Shown here piece after piece: positions 46,873 to 56,276 of a DNA stretch of 64,000 nucleotides. The position numbers and the translations under genes are program-made. This DNA is from DATJLY01 sp963773665 (GTDB lineage: Bacteria > Pseudomonadota > Alphaproteobacteria > ATCC43930 > CGMCC-115725): positions 124,001 to 188,000 of the forward strand of contig CAVZBZ010000013.1 of NCBI GenBank assembly GCA_963773665.1, in the 5' to 3' direction. The notes beneath the pieces were generated by a model, which worked only from the letters and a program-made list of their open reading frames with translations, was not told the DNA's origin and made no database searches. Within the stretch, counting starts at the first letter, position 1; each line of letters begins with the position of its first letter.

Positions 46873-47636
46873 CCCTCGTTTCCCAAATAGGCTTCAATGA
46901 CGTCCGGATGGTTGCGGACGCTTTCCGGTGTGCCCTGCGCCAGCAGCGCGCCGGTTTTGAGGACGGTCACCGTGTGCGAGACCGTCATGACCAGCTGCAT
47001 GTGGTGTTCGACGAGCAGGACAGACGTTCCTTCCTCGCAGATGCAACGCAGAAGATGTGTCAATCCTTCCACTTCGACCGGTGTCATTCCGGCTGCGGGC
47101 TCATCAAGCAAAAGCAATTTCGGATCGCTGGCAAGCGCCCGGGCGATCTCTACCCGGCGCTGTTCGACCAGTGTCAGGTCGTCGATCTTCGCCGAACGGC
47201 GATGGGGAATTCCGACAAAGTCGAGCAGGCCTTCAGCTCGCTTTCTCGCTGCGCGTTCACTCGACGAGGTGCCGAAGGGTGGCGCAAAGATGGCAGCGAG
47301 AAATCCGCCGCGCGTCCGCACATGGCGCCCAACGAGCACGTTCTCCATGACGGACAAGCCACGGAACAGGCGCGCATGCTGGAAATTGCGCGCAATGCCC
47401 ATGACGACAACTTGGTCGGCCCGCCGGCCGGTGTATTCCTCGTCGCGGAACCATAGTTTCCCGCGTGATGGCGATAGTACGCCGCTGATCAGATTGAGCA
47501 GGGTCGTCTTGCCCGCGCCGTTCGGGCCGATCAAAGAATGGATGCTCTCGGGCAAGATCTCGAAGCTGACGCCAGCGAGGGCGTCGTAGCCCCCAAACCG
47601 CCTGGAGACGTCCTCGAGACGCAGAAGAACCGTCAC
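46860..47636 (-). CDS. livG: Branched-chain-type ABC transporter ATPase, LivG-like
   Basis: A 258-residue ATPase: Walker A GPNGAGKTT, the LivG-type Q-loop region GIARNFQHARLFRGLSVMENVLVG, signature-like DLTLVEQRRVEIARAL and Walker B LLLLDEPAAGMTPVE. The unusual LTLVEQRR signature is normal for LivG. It overlaps the permease gene by 4 bases. Confidence 0.92.
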   Translation of the reverse strand: MTVLLRLEDVSRRFGGYDALAGVSFEILPESIHSLIGPNGAGKTTLLNLISGVLSPSRGKLWFRDEEYTGRRADQVVVMGIARNFQHARLFRGLSVMENVLVGRHVRTRGGFLAAIFAPPFGTSSSERAARKRAEGLLDFVGIPHRRSAKIDDLTLVEQRRVEIARALASDPKLLLLDEPAAGMTPVEVEGLTHLLRCICEEGTSVLLVEHHMQLVMTVSHTVTVLKTGALLAQGTPESVRNHPDVIEAYLGNEGWAF

Positions 47637-48448
47637 CGTTTTCTCGTCCTGCGCGGCCCGATCAATCCGTCCGGGCGCCAGATGGCGGCGGCCAGCAGCA
47701 GGACGCCGAAAAAAGTTATCCTCCAGTCCTGAATGAAGCGCAGGACTTCGGGGAGCAAGGTCACGAACGCTGCGCCGACGATGGCGCCAAGCACGCTGTA
47801 AAGCCCTCCCAGCACCACGAATAGAAACACTTCGGCCGAACGCAGGAAGCCGAATTGCGCGGGCTCGATGTACAATGCGAAATGCGCATAGAAGCCGCCC
47901 GCGACGCCGGCAAGGAACGCGCCGATCGCAAAGGCCGCGAGCTTGATGTGCAAGAGATTGACGCCCATTGCCTCCGCTGCACCTTCATCTTGATGCACCG
48001 CGATCATCGCACGGCCTACGCGCGAGTAACGAAGTTGCACCACGGCGATGATGGCGAGCACGCAGCAGACCACCACGCCCGTGAGCGTCGTGTAAGGCGG
48101 GATCCCTGACATGCCCGAGGGCCCGCCGGTGAGATCGAAATTGAGAAAAAAGATCTCGACGATCTCACCGAATCCCATGGTGAGGATAATCAGGTAAACT
48201 CCGCGGATCCGCAGCGCAGGGAAGCCCACAAGAAGCCCCGCGAATGCCGCCATGACGCCGCCAGCCAATAACGCCAGCGGAAAGACGACGCCCTCCTGGG
48301 ACGTGAGGTAAGCACATCCATAGGCGCCGATCGCCATGAAGCCTGCGTGGCCCAGTGACAACTGACCGGCCGTCATCGGTATATACAAGCTGATGGCCAA
48401 CAGCACATTGATGGAGAGGACGATCGCGATCGAGTAGTAATAGCTCAC
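47633..48448 (-). CDS. livM: Branched-chain-type ABC permease, LivM-like
   Basis: A 271-residue permease of 7-8 helices: YIPMTAGQLSLGHAGFMAIGAY and RVGRAMIAVHQDEGAAEAMGVN (coupling loop) are the LivM hallmarks. It overlaps the LivH-like gene by 4 bases. Confidence 0.92.
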   Translation of the reverse strand: MSYYYSIAIVLSINVLLAISLYIPMTAGQLSLGHAGFMAIGAYGCAYLTSQEGVVFPLALLAGGVMAAFAGLLVGFPALRIRGVYLIILTMGFGEIVEIFFLNFDLTGGPSGMSGIPPYTTLTGVVVCCVLAIIAVVQLRYSRVGRAMIAVHQDEGAAEAMGVNLLHIKLAAFAIGAFLAGVAGGFYAHFALYIEPAQFGFLRSAEVFLFVVLGGLYSVLGAIVGAAFVTLLPEVLRFIQDWRITFFGVLLLAAAIWRPDGLIGPRRTRKR

Positions 48449-49326
48449 GAGTGATCCTCGACGTGATAAGACGAGCCGAACAATCCCTGAGGACGAAACA
48501 GGATGATCAGGATCATCAGACCAAACACGAACGCATCGCGGTAGGAGGAGGCGAGGTAGGCCACGGACATGACCTCAACTTCTCCCAGCAACAGCCCGCC
48601 CAACATCGCCCCATAAATGTTGCCGAGCCCGCCGATGAGCATAACCGCGATTCCCTTGACCGCCAATTCGATGCCCATGTATGGCGAGATCGAGTTGAAC
48701 GACAGGCCGAGCAGCACGCCGGCTATGCCCCCCAAGCCTGATGCGACGGCAAAGGTCAGCGAGATGATGTTGTCGGGGTCGATCCCCAGCGTACTCGCCA
48801 CCACCGGCCGCTCCGCGACGGCCCGCATCGCTCGTCCGTACCGCGTGTGCGCCACGAGAAAATGCAAGGCCGCCGTCGAAATTAGCGCCACCAGCAGAAT
48901 GAACACCTGTATGCTGGACACCTCAACCGGTCCGATCCGCCAGATCGTCGGTTCGCTATGGGGAAACCCGACGTTTTGGGCGCCAAAGATCTTGGTCGCC
49001 AAATCCTGGAGAATGAGGGCGACGCCGATCGTGGCCACCATCGGCGCCAGGAAGTGGCCATCGGATCGGCGTATCGGGCGGAAGGCGACGAACTCGACGA
49101 TCACGCCGAGGATCGCGCCTCCCACGGCCGCCGCGGCCAGAGCGACGATCGGGCTAATGGCGAACCAAAGAAGGGCCTGAAGGCCGATGAAAGCGCCGAT
49201 CACGGCCACCTCGCCGTGGGCGAGATGCACCAGTTTCAGGACGCCGAACACCAGCGAGTAACCGACGGCGACCAGAGCATATGCAGCTCCGAGCATGAGA
49301 CCGTTCACCAGTTGCTGCGGTAACAT
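48445..49326 (-). CDS. livH: Branched-chain-type ABC permease, LivH-like
   Basis: A 293-residue permease: NGLMLGAAYALVAVGYSLVFG, the loop TRYGRAMRAVAERPVVASTLGID and GIAVMLIGGLGNIYGAM are typical of LivH. It forms the heterodimeric channel with the LivM-like protein. Confidence 0.92.
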   Translation of the reverse strand: MLPQQLVNGLMLGAAYALVAVGYSLVFGVLKLVHLAHGEVAVIGAFIGLQALLWFAISPIVALAAAAVGGAILGVIVEFVAFRPIRRSDGHFLAPMVATIGVALILQDLATKIFGAQNVGFPHSEPTIWRIGPVEVSSIQVFILLVALISTAALHFLVAHTRYGRAMRAVAERPVVASTLGIDPDNIISLTFAVASGLGGIAGVLLGLSFNSISPYMGIELAVKGIAVMLIGGLGNIYGAMLGGLLLGEVEVMSVAYLASSYRDAFVFGLMILIILFRPQGLFGSSYHVEDHS

Positions 49327-49341
49327 GCTCGGGATGGCAGG

Positions 49342-50478
49342 TCAGCGCAGGAGGGTGAACTTCGAATCCTTCACCAACAGAATTTGCGGCGTGCGCAGCG
49401 CTTCGCCGGTGTCGGTTATGCTTACTTTTCCACTCAGGGGAACCGTATAGTCTTTCAGCGAGCCGATGCAGCTCCGAATTTTTTCGCGGTCGGCCTGCAA
49501 ATCCGCGTCCTTGCCGCTCACGCCTTGCGACGTGATGCAGAAGCGGGCGACATCCAGCAACTCATAGAGCTGCGCGGCGACGGAAGTCGGGCCGATCCCG
49601 TTCGCCGCCTGATAATCGGCAACCCACTTCTTCACGACCGGATCGTCGCTCAACGGAAAGAATTCGGTGGCGAGCACCACGCCGTCCGCCGAAGGTCCGG
49701 CGAGCTTGATGAATTGCGGATCCACGTTGCCGACCCCGGAAAGGACGGGCTGCTTCATGTCCTGCTTGCGCATTTCGCGCATGATGTTCCCGCCCTCGTT
49801 GGCGAGCGTGGCAAGAACGATTCCGTCCGGATTGCTGCTCTTGGCACGGGTCACGGGCGCGGAAAAATCCAGATCCCCGGTTTGAATGGAGACCACATCG
49901 AGGACCTTTATATTATGCTGCTTCAATACCTGCGGATAGCCGGTCGATCCCTCGAATTTTGAAATCGCATCTTTGGTATCCATGATGACGACGACATTCT
50001 TGATCGGCTCTTTGACAAGCGAGAGCCACTTATCGACCTGAGTGGCAATTTTCTGATTGGCGCTCGCGGCATAGGTGAAGGCATAGGGCCGGTTTGACGC
50101 AGCAAGTCCGGGCTTGGAGGCGGTCGGGCTGATGATCGGCGTTTTGCCTTGCACCGCGATCGGAAAGGCGACTTCCGCCTCGCCACTCAGAAGCGGCCCC
50201 AGGATCAGTACCACATCATCGCTCGAAATAAGCTTGCGCGTCAGGCTGATCGTTTGGGTCAAATCGCCCTGCGTATCATAGACCACAAACTTGATTTTCT
50301 CCTTGTCGCGCAGTTTCGCCTGCGATGCCTCGAAAAGCTTCAACGAACCTGCATATTGGGCACCGAAGGTGGAGACCGGACCGGTAAGCGGCGCCATGAG
50401 GCCGACGGTTACGTCTGCAAATGCCGAACCTGGCGCTGCGATGAGCAAACCCGCGGCAAGTATCTGAGCAGTCTTCAT
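49342..50478 (-). CDS. Branched-chain-type substrate-binding protein (LivK-like)
   Basis: A 378-residue periplasmic Peripla_BP_6 protein. The signal peptide MKTAQILAAGLLIAAPGSAFA precedes DVTVGLMAPLTGPVSTFGAQ, the normal first strand. Family members bind amino acids, benzoates, phenylacetates or protocatechuate. Gene order with an MhpD-like hydratase, an SDR and an ACMSD-like enzyme favours an aromatic ligand (inference). First gene of an operon ending at 43485. Confidence 0.9.
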   Translation of the reverse strand: MKTAQILAAGLLIAAPGSAFADVTVGLMAPLTGPVSTFGAQYAGSLKLFEASQAKLRDKEKIKFVVYDTQGDLTQTISLTRKLISSDDVVLILGPLLSGEAEVAFPIAVQGKTPIISPTASKPGLAASNRPYAFTYAASANQKIATQVDKWLSLVKEPIKNVVVIMDTKDAISKFEGSTGYPQVLKQHNIKVLDVVSIQTGDLDFSAPVTRAKSSNPDGIVLATLANEGGNIMREMRKQDMKQPVLSGVGNVDPQFIKLAGPSADGVVLATEFFPLSDDPVVKKWVADYQAANGIGPTSVAAQLYELLDVARFCITSQGVSGKDADLQADREKIRSCIGSLKDYTVPLSGKVSITDTGEALRTPQILLVKDSKFTLLR

Positions 50479-50575
50479 CTAAGGTCCTTCTCGCCCGAGC
50501 TTGGGGCTTTTCCAGCAATCGCACCACCCTACCTACCATGTCGCGAAGGCCGGTTCCATCGGATTTTACGAATAA

Positions 50576-50590
50576 TGAAACATCGTACCA
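50576..50590. promoter_or_regulatory. Candidate IclR site 1
   Basis: TGAAAC-ATC-GTACCA, an imperfect dyad preceded by ATAAT, 98 bases ahead of the binding-protein gene. Similar sites occur at 52495, 54707 and 54836. Confidence 0.5.
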
Positions 50591-50743
50591 TTAATGCATC
50601 GGGCGGCGAACCCCCCGGTGCGGCTTCGTGATATGGCAGGCGTTCGCGGGTTACGCCAGCGTGATTTCGACCGCCCGGAAGAGCCGGCGGGTTGTCATCG
50701 AGGGACCTAACCAGGGCCGCGTTTCACTTTTGATCGCGTTGCT

Positions 50744-50950
50744 CTACTGGCTGGTTGCCCATCGGATCGCGTATCGCGGGCAGACCTTCACGGCCTCTCT
50801 AGCGATCGCCATTTCGCTTTCGTTGCCCGGCTGCTTGATGACGACAGCGACCTGCGCGTCATCCAGGGAAAAAAGAGCCTCCGCGACAGCGACGCACCGC
50901 GCAAACCCCTGGCACCGAACCTTTTCGACGACGAGTGTTCTTTCTGCCAT
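50744..50950 (-). CDS. Small [3Fe-4S]/[4Fe-4S]-type ferredoxin
   Basis: A 68-residue acidic-type ferredoxin. Cluster ligands: Cys in VRCQGFARC (C-x5-C) and VKVCPRYAI; the usual middle ligand position is Phe/Ala, so a 3Fe-4S cluster is favoured. Such ferredoxins pass electrons to P450s or Rieske oxygenases. GAAGAAGG precedes the ATG. It lies 13 bases after the dihydroorotase-like gene, probably in one transcript, and is the best local candidate electron donor for the Rieske oxygenase at 55048. Confidence 0.87.
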   Translation of the reverse strand: MAERTLVVEKVRCQGFARCVAVAEALFSLDDAQVAVVIKQPGNESEMAIAREAVKVCPRYAIRWATSQ

Positions 50951-50963
50951 GCCTCGCCTTCTT

Positions 50964-52430
50964 CTAAAGGGCTGTGGCAACCCGGGTACGGGCCGCGTCG
51001 TGGAGCGCTCGCGTCTCCTCGGGCCCCAGGCGCGCCAAGATACATCCGAGCTGCGGCGTAAAGCCGATACTTTCTTCGGACAGCACGAGGCGGTAAAGCG
51101 CGCCCAGCGCCTTCTTACGCTCGATGCTCCCCGAGGCGAGAACGCGGTTGATAACGGAATGGATGGCTTCGCCACGCCACTCCGCGGACTTATCGAGCTC
51201 TCTGAGCAGATTCCTGATGAAGGCGCGATCTTGCTCATCGAGTTGGGCGCTTCGAGCGACCTCGGGAGAAGCGAACTTCATGACGAAATTGCTGCTGCGA
51301 TAGATTCCGCCAACGTCGCAGGGATGATATCGGCCGTCCTTGTATACATGGTCGACAGCAATAACCTTTTGCGCAGAGCGCGCCACATTGTCTGAGTCGA
51401 TCAGCGGCCTTTCGCCGTCGTCGAGATGGAAAACGGTTAGATCGGCCTTGCTGCCGACCGCCAATGTTCCGACATTTTGCAGACCAAGTGCGCCCGCCGG
51501 CGCGATCGTGACGCGTTCGATGACATCTTCCAAACTCATTCCCAAGATGAGAAATCGCGACATCGTTTCCGGCAGATCGGACCGTACGCCGCCGCAAAGG
51601 CTGTTTTGATCGCTGCTGATCGTATGCGGGAAAATTCCTTGATCCATCGCGCGCTCGGCGATCGCGTAGGAAAAGTTGCCGACGCCGTTTCCGACATCGA
51701 AGATCACACCCTGTTCGCGGGCTTCGAGGATTTCCGGTACGAGCCGGCCATCGTCATCAATGATCCTGCCATTATCATTGGTATAGATGTGGGTCGCGAT
51801 ATCTCCCTGCCTGAGCAAGGCGATCGCCTCTCGCGTGATGTTGCTTTTCGCGGGCGCTTTATTCACTTCCCCCAGATGCATGAAATAAGGGACTTTTGCA
51901 GTTTCGGCGATAAGCTTTGCAACCCGCAGGTTATGGAAAGGCAGATCGCCCAAGGCGCCGAGCTTCACGCCGCGAATGACGTCGCGGCGGCGTTCGACCA
52001 ACTCGATGATGGCGCCAACGTGAATGGTACGATAATCGGCGCGCGCCAACCCCGTGTAGGGAATTCCGTTCGGGTGCATGTGGATGTAGCCATACACCTC
52101 GGCGACGCTGTCCGCGGTGAGGGCAAGGAAATCGTCGAAGGTGGCCGTTCCGAAATCGCCGGCATCGACAACAGTTGTTGCGCCGGCGAGAACGCCGACG
52201 GATTGAATGTCCCGGAGGCCGATGCCGCCATACGCGTGGACGTGAATGTCGATCCACCCCGCCGAGACCATTTGCCCGGAAATGTCCTGCACGTGCAAGG
52301 CACGCGCCAAATCAATCCGCTCGCTAACCTCGGCGATGCGGCCCCGTTCGATCGCGATGTCGCGGGCTGCGCCCCGAATGCCGGTTGCGGCGTCGAAGAC
52401 CTTGCCGTTCTGTAAAATGAAGTCGTACAT
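50964..52430 (-). CDS. Dihydroorotase-like amidohydrolase with C-terminal extension
   Basis: A 488-residue amidohydrolase. NGKVFDAATGIRG is the N-terminal beta sandwich; GWIDIHVHAYGG gives HxH; GVKLGALG holds the probable carboxylated Lys; YFMHLGE and ATHIYTND two His; and ISSDQNS the Asp. This is the pattern of the EF_0837/dihydroorotase-like subgroup (deacetylases). About 90 residues at the C-terminus (from about 400) go beyond the usual family length, are helical and unrecognised. Possibly cleaves an N-acyl or lactam bond. Substrate unknown. Confidence 0.85.
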   Translation of the reverse strand: MYDFILQNGKVFDAATGIRGAARDIAIERGRIAEVSERIDLARALHVQDISGQMVSAGWIDIHVHAYGGIGLRDIQSVGVLAGATTVVDAGDFGTATFDDFLALTADSVAEVYGYIHMHPNGIPYTGLARADYRTIHVGAIIELVERRRDVIRGVKLGALGDLPFHNLRVAKLIAETAKVPYFMHLGEVNKAPAKSNITREAIALLRQGDIATHIYTNDNGRIIDDDGRLVPEILEAREQGVIFDVGNGVGNFSYAIAERAMDQGIFPHTISSDQNSLCGGVRSDLPETMSRFLILGMSLEDVIERVTIAPAGALGLQNVGTLAVGSKADLTVFHLDDGERPLIDSDNVARSAQKVIAVDHVYKDGRYHPCDVGGIYRSSNFVMKFASPEVARSAQLDEQDRAFIRNLLRELDKSAEWRGEAIHSVINRVLASGSIERKKALGALYRLVLSEESIGFTPQLGCILARLGPEETRALHDAARTRVATAL

Positions 52431-52834
52431 CGGCGCCTCTCATGCCGCGCGAACGTTTTGCTCCCCGCTCCCGCACATCGATTATAAAAAATAATGAAAC
52501 GCCGTACCAGAAATTTTTAGGAACGGACAAGAGCATCGGTTTCGGAAGCTCATTTCCCGTCGCGATTCCGGCTGTCGCGCCGCGGCGCCGTCAGCGGTTG
52601 AAGAGCTGACTTGAACGCGCCTGAGTGGGAGAATGTGAGACGTGACAGCGGCTCGCAGCTATCCATTTGCAAGCTCTTCGCGGAGCCGGTAATAGCAGGT
52701 GCAGCGGCAAATGACCTCATGTCCGTGAAACATCTTCCTGCGGCGGTCCGACCGATGTCCCTTCGAACGACCCAGTCCCACGAGGGATCGGCCCCGTTTG
52801 GGGCTCTAGATGCGCGTAGCGGGGGCGAAGGCTT
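52431..52834. other. 404-bp intergenic region of divergent amidohydrolase and IclR genes
   Basis: Holds an AT-rich patch (52481-52520) with the IclR-type site at 52495. The rest has no recognised motif and no supported gene. Confidence 0.5.
52495..52509. promoter_or_regulatory. Candidate IclR site 2
   Basis: TGAAAC-GCC-GTACCA, 65 bases ahead of the amidohydrolase start, preceded by ATAAT as at the other three sites. It differs from site 1 only at the central spacer. Confidence 0.5.
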
Positions 52835-53744
52835 GTGAGCAAAGCGCCGACCATCAAACCCCGATCGACCAAACGAAAAGGCGGGAGCGCCGGGAGACGG
52901 GACCCACGCATCAACGTGGCGCTGGCACGCGGCCTCGATGTCCTGTGTGCGTTTCGCGAGAACGAACCGTATTTGGGAAACATGGAGATCGCGCGTCGTA
53001 CCGGCGTGCCGAAAGCGACGGTTTCCCGCTTGACGCATACTTTGCTCGAATATGGCTACCTCAATTATTCCGAGGAGCTGGCAAAATACTCGATTGCGCC
53101 AGGCATTCTCGCCTTGGGCTATTCCGTTCTCGCGAGCGATGAAATTCATGTTCAGGCACGGCCGCTGATGGAGCGCTTGGCCCGTGAGGAGCCGACTGCC
53201 GCATATGGACTAGGTGTTAGAAGCAGCCTCTATGTCATTTACTTGGCGTCGGCCAAAGGAAGAACGACATTGGTGCGCGACACCTCTGTCGGCTTTCGTG
53301 TACCGCTTGCGGGGAGCGCAACCGGTTGGGCCTGCTTGGCCGGCATGCGTCCACAAGAGCGAGAGATCGTGTTCCAACAACTGCGTCGTGAACACGACAA
53401 GCATGAATGGCCGGCGGTCGAAAGGAAAATCGAGGAGGGAATTGCGGACGTTCTGGGCGCAAGGCTTCTGTGTCTCCGTCGGAGACGTAAATCCAGCCTA
53501 CAACGCCGCGGCGGTTCCATTCATTTACCAGGGCAGACGAGACATCTATGTCTTCAACGCCGTCGCTCCGGCTTATGCATTCAATATCAAGCGCATGACT
53601 GACGAAGTGGGTCCGAAACTGCTTGCCATGGTCGAACAACTCCATGGGGGACGGCCGCCCGTCCAGGGTGAAACCGCTTCTGACCTTGGAATCCTACCCC
53701 CTCACCCCGCAGCGGCAGCTTCGCGACGGAAGAGAAACCGGTGA
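52835..53744 (+). pseudogene. IclR-family regulator, frameshifted
   Basis: GTG 52835 (GAAGG upstream). The N-terminal winged helix is intact: VALARGLDVLCAFREN, MEIARRTGVPKATVSRLTHTLLEYGYL. The ligand domain runs to about 53450 in this frame. Near 53450-53465 it must shift by one base to continue as AQGFCVSVGDVNPAYNAAAVPF, then IKRMTDEVGPKLLAMVEQL to 53744. Without the shift the protein ends at 53602 with an unrelated Arg-rich tail. It is either a real lesion (deregulating the locus) or an assembly error. Corrected length about 302 residues. Confidence 0.85.
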
Positions 53745-53752
53745 CGGCGAGG

Positions 53753-54643
53753 TCAATGGCCGCCTTTGGCGACTGTGCGATTGAGAAAATCAAGGACGAC
53801 GCGGTCATGCTCTTCGTCCTGTTCCCATTGCGGCCAGTGTGCGGCATTGGCGACAATGTGCAGTTCCGAGCCGCGAATCAGATGCTGGAGCCGCCGGGCG
53901 GCGTCCGGCCCGTGTAGCGGGTTCTTCTCGGACCACAGGACCAGGGTCGGCGGGGAAATGCGCGGGATCATCGTCTCGTCGAAGAGATAGCCATCGGTGG
54001 CTTCTTCGAAGAGGTGGCCATAATAGGCCTTCAAGGCGCTGCTGGTATCGGGCCGCCCCCAAAGCTGGTAACGGATTTCGATGATTTCCTCCGTTACCTT
54101 CTCCGGCGCCATGAGCCATTCCATCCGCTTGCGTATCTTTTCGCGATCGGGATACGTCAGCGCATCGACCGAGGTCTTGAGGAGGGTTCCGAGATCGGCG
54201 GTTTGCTCATGCACGTGTTTGGGATCGAATTTCGCGCCCCACGCGGTGTTGAGGATGAGCGAGGCGACCCGTTCCGGATGGCGGATGCCGAGATCCATCG
54301 CCACCCATCCGCCGAGCGATTCCCCTTCAAAACTCGCCGTCGCGATGTTCAGGGTGTCCATCAGATCGAGGACTTGGTCGGTGAACTGCCTGAGCCAGTT
54401 TCCCGCCTGAAAGTCCGGCTTCGAGGATAGGCCATGCCAAATGAAGTCGATCGCCAGGACCCGATACTGTGCCGATAGGCGCCGGAAATTTCGGCTGTAG
54501 GCCTCGGCATGGCCGCCGCCGCCATGCATCAGGATCAGGACGGGACCTTCACCGGCTTCGATGACGCGGGTTTGATATTTTCGGCCCTGGTGCTGGTAGA
54601 TTTTTGCGCCAAGCAAATCCACGTAGACCGTGTTTACGCGCAT
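53753..54643 (-). CDS. Alpha/beta hydrolase (meta-cleavage-product hydrolase-like)
   Basis: A 296-residue hydrolase: LILMHGGGGHAEAYSRN (oxyanion region), FEGESLGGWVAMDLG (nucleophile Ser in GESLGG), VLWSEKNPLHGP and VANAAHWPQWEQ (catalytic His). HGGGGHAEA resembles meta-cleavage hydrolases. The Glu before Ser is unusual relative to the GNSMGG form. It faces the IclR gene tail to tail and is divergent from the Rieske gene. Confidence 0.88.
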   Translation of the reverse strand: MRVNTVYVDLLGAKIYQHQGRKYQTRVIEAGEGPVLILMHGGGGHAEAYSRNFRRLSAQYRVLAIDFIWHGLSSKPDFQAGNWLRQFTDQVLDLMDTLNIATASFEGESLGGWVAMDLGIRHPERVASLILNTAWGAKFDPKHVHEQTADLGTLLKTSVDALTYPDREKIRKRMEWLMAPEKVTEEIIEIRYQLWGRPDTSSALKAYYGHLFEEATDGYLFDETMIPRISPPTLVLWSEKNPLHGPDAARRLQHLIRGSELHIVANAAHWPQWEQDEEHDRVVLDFLNRTVAKGGH

Positions 54644-54706
54644 CTAGCTCTCCCGCCAATCCGGTTTTTACGGCCCGTGAAGGGCCCCCTCTGACGATGC
54701 GATAAT

Positions 54707-54723
54707 ACGGAACAGAGTTCCGT
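54707..54723. promoter_or_regulatory. Candidate IclR site 3 (perfect dyad)
   Basis: ACGGAAC-AGA-GTTCCGT is a perfect 7-base dyad, the best example of the shared motif, 64 bases ahead of the hydrolase gene. Confidence 0.6.
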
Positions 54724-54835
54724 TTCGCAAACACTCGCTTCGGGCCGGCCGTCCCTGGCGGATTGAGCACGCGAAAGGATGCCGCTCAACGTCGGCTCGC
54801 AGAGCAGAGGTCATTGACAGCGGTTACAGAATAAT

Positions 54836-54848
54836 AGAACATCGTTCT
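54836..54848. promoter_or_regulatory. Candidate IclR site 4
   Basis: AGAAC-ATC-GTTCT is a perfect 5-base dyad preceded by ATAAT, on the Rieske-gene side of the divergent region. Confidence 0.55.
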
Positions 54849-55047
54849 GGTTTTTTCGTTGATCGGTGCCCGTTGGGGCGGACTGCAGGCGATGCGGCCA
54901 GAATGCGTTGTTCTCGTGCCGGCTCTGGCGGGACGGTCGTCCCGCGGCCGGCGCTTTTTTCTCGGGAGAGCGGCATGAAGCGCGTTGCCCGGCCAAACTC
55001 ATTGGCATGCGGCTAAGACGTCGTCGATCCGAAAGGCAAGAACGCTG

Positions 55048-56244
55048 ATGACGGCATCAGATCTGAGGAACGAAATCCCCGTGCTGGGACTGACCCAGTA
55101 CTGGTACCCGGCGCTCAAAGCAAAAAGAGTGCGCAACAAGCCCATCGGCCTCAGTATCCTGGGAAAGGACATCGTCTTTTTCCGCGGCAGTTCGGGCGAG
55201 ATTGCCGCGCTCGCCAATACCTGTCCGCATCGCGGCGGATCCCTGAAACATGGCGACTGTCATTACCGTGGGACCGTCGCATGCCCGTATCACGGATGGG
55301 TCTTCGACGAGAGCGGGGAGTGTATTGCGGTCTTGTCCGAAGGCCCGAAGAGCCTGATCCCGGGACGGGTCCGCGCGCGGAAATATCCGACCCGGACCTT
55401 GCGGGGCCTGGTGTTCATCTGGATGGGCGAGGGTACGCCCGCGCCGATCGAAGAGGATGTTCCCCCCGAATTTTTCGGCGGCAACGATACGCTCGTTCTG
55501 ACGGTCGAACGGCAATGGCCGGTCAACTGGCGCGTGGCTTTGGAGAATTCGCTCGATTCCCACGTCATGTATGTACATCGCAACGCCATCCTGATGATCA
55601 AGGAGCCGTTGGTGCAGTTCGGTCGCTTGGGAAACCGGGCACGAATCGTCAATGACCGGGCCTGCATCGGCTACATGACGGATACCCCGACCATCGGGCA
55701 GGAGTTCTACGAGCGTCTCAACGCCCATTGGCCGAAAACCAACTGGCGGCGACTCTGGCTTTGGATCTTCGGCTGGAGCACGAAAGCCTGGACCGATTTC
55801 GCGCCATTCAATGGCTGCGAAGAATGGGACATGCACACGTTCGTCAACGGTCGCCGGGTGCGCGCCGGCGGCCATCATCTGCCAGCGATGTTCCGCTACG
55901 ATTACGGGACGCACATGTATACGCGGTGCTGCGTACCGATCGACGCTGACAACACCCGGATCATTTACTATCACAGCATCCACAAGAAGGGCGCGCTGCG
56001 GCAGCTCCTGCACACGATCTATTTCCGGTGCATCTACACCTGGCTGATGCACTCGAATTTTTCGCAGCAGGATTATTCGGTGATGGCGCCGCAGCGCTAC
56101 GACAAGCCCGAATATCTGTCGAGCACCGACACGCAGATCGTCGCGTGGCGCCGCTTGTTGCTCAAGGCCCGCGGCATGCCGAATGCGACCGCCGCGCGTC
56201 AGTCAGCCGCCGCGTACGAAGAGATGCCGGTCGCCGGCGAGTAG
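55048..56244 (+). CDS. Rieske oxygenase, single-subunit type
   Basis: A 398-residue oxygenase: Rieske ligands CPHRGG and CPYHGW (about residues 63-86) and mononuclear iron motif ENSLDSHVMYVHRN (near 170-182). No beta subunit follows, so it is probably an alpha3 enzyme of the phthalate/vanillate/Rieske O-demethylase group. Chosen start MTASDLRNEIP at 55048 has a distant AAAGG. It starts a plus-strand operon with LigB-type and M20 genes, so its hydroxylated product may feed ring cleavage. Confidence 0.88.
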   Translation: MTASDLRNEIPVLGLTQYWYPALKAKRVRNKPIGLSILGKDIVFFRGSSGEIAALANTCPHRGGSLKHGDCHYRGTVACPYHGWVFDESGECIAVLSEGPKSLIPGRVRARKYPTRTLRGLVFIWMGEGTPAPIEEDVPPEFFGGNDTLVLTVERQWPVNWRVALENSLDSHVMYVHRNAILMIKEPLVQFGRLGNRARIVNDRACIGYMTDTPTIGQEFYERLNAHWPKTNWRRLWLWIFGWSTKAWTDFAPFNGCEEWDMHTFVNGRRVRAGGHHLPAMFRYDYGTHMYTRCCVPIDADNTRIIYYHSIHKKGALRQLLHTIYFRCIYTWLMHSNFSQQDYSVMAPQRYDKPEYLSSTDTQIVAWRRLLLKARGMPNATAARQSAAAYEEMPVAGE

Positions 56245-56276
56245 CGAACGGTGGCCCCGAGATAGAAGGAAAAACG

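Larger units (their letters stand above)
54644..55047. other. 404-bp divergent promoter region of hydrolase and Rieske genes
   Basis: Contains two IclR-type dyads (54707-54723 and 54836-54848) and TTGACA at 54814-54819. No matching -10 at 17 bases was found. No gene is seen. Confidence 0.5.

Noticed and set aside
54814..54842. TTGACA with AATAAT as a promoter for the Rieske gene at 55048
   Set aside because: The spacing is about 10 bases, too short for a sigma-70 promoter.
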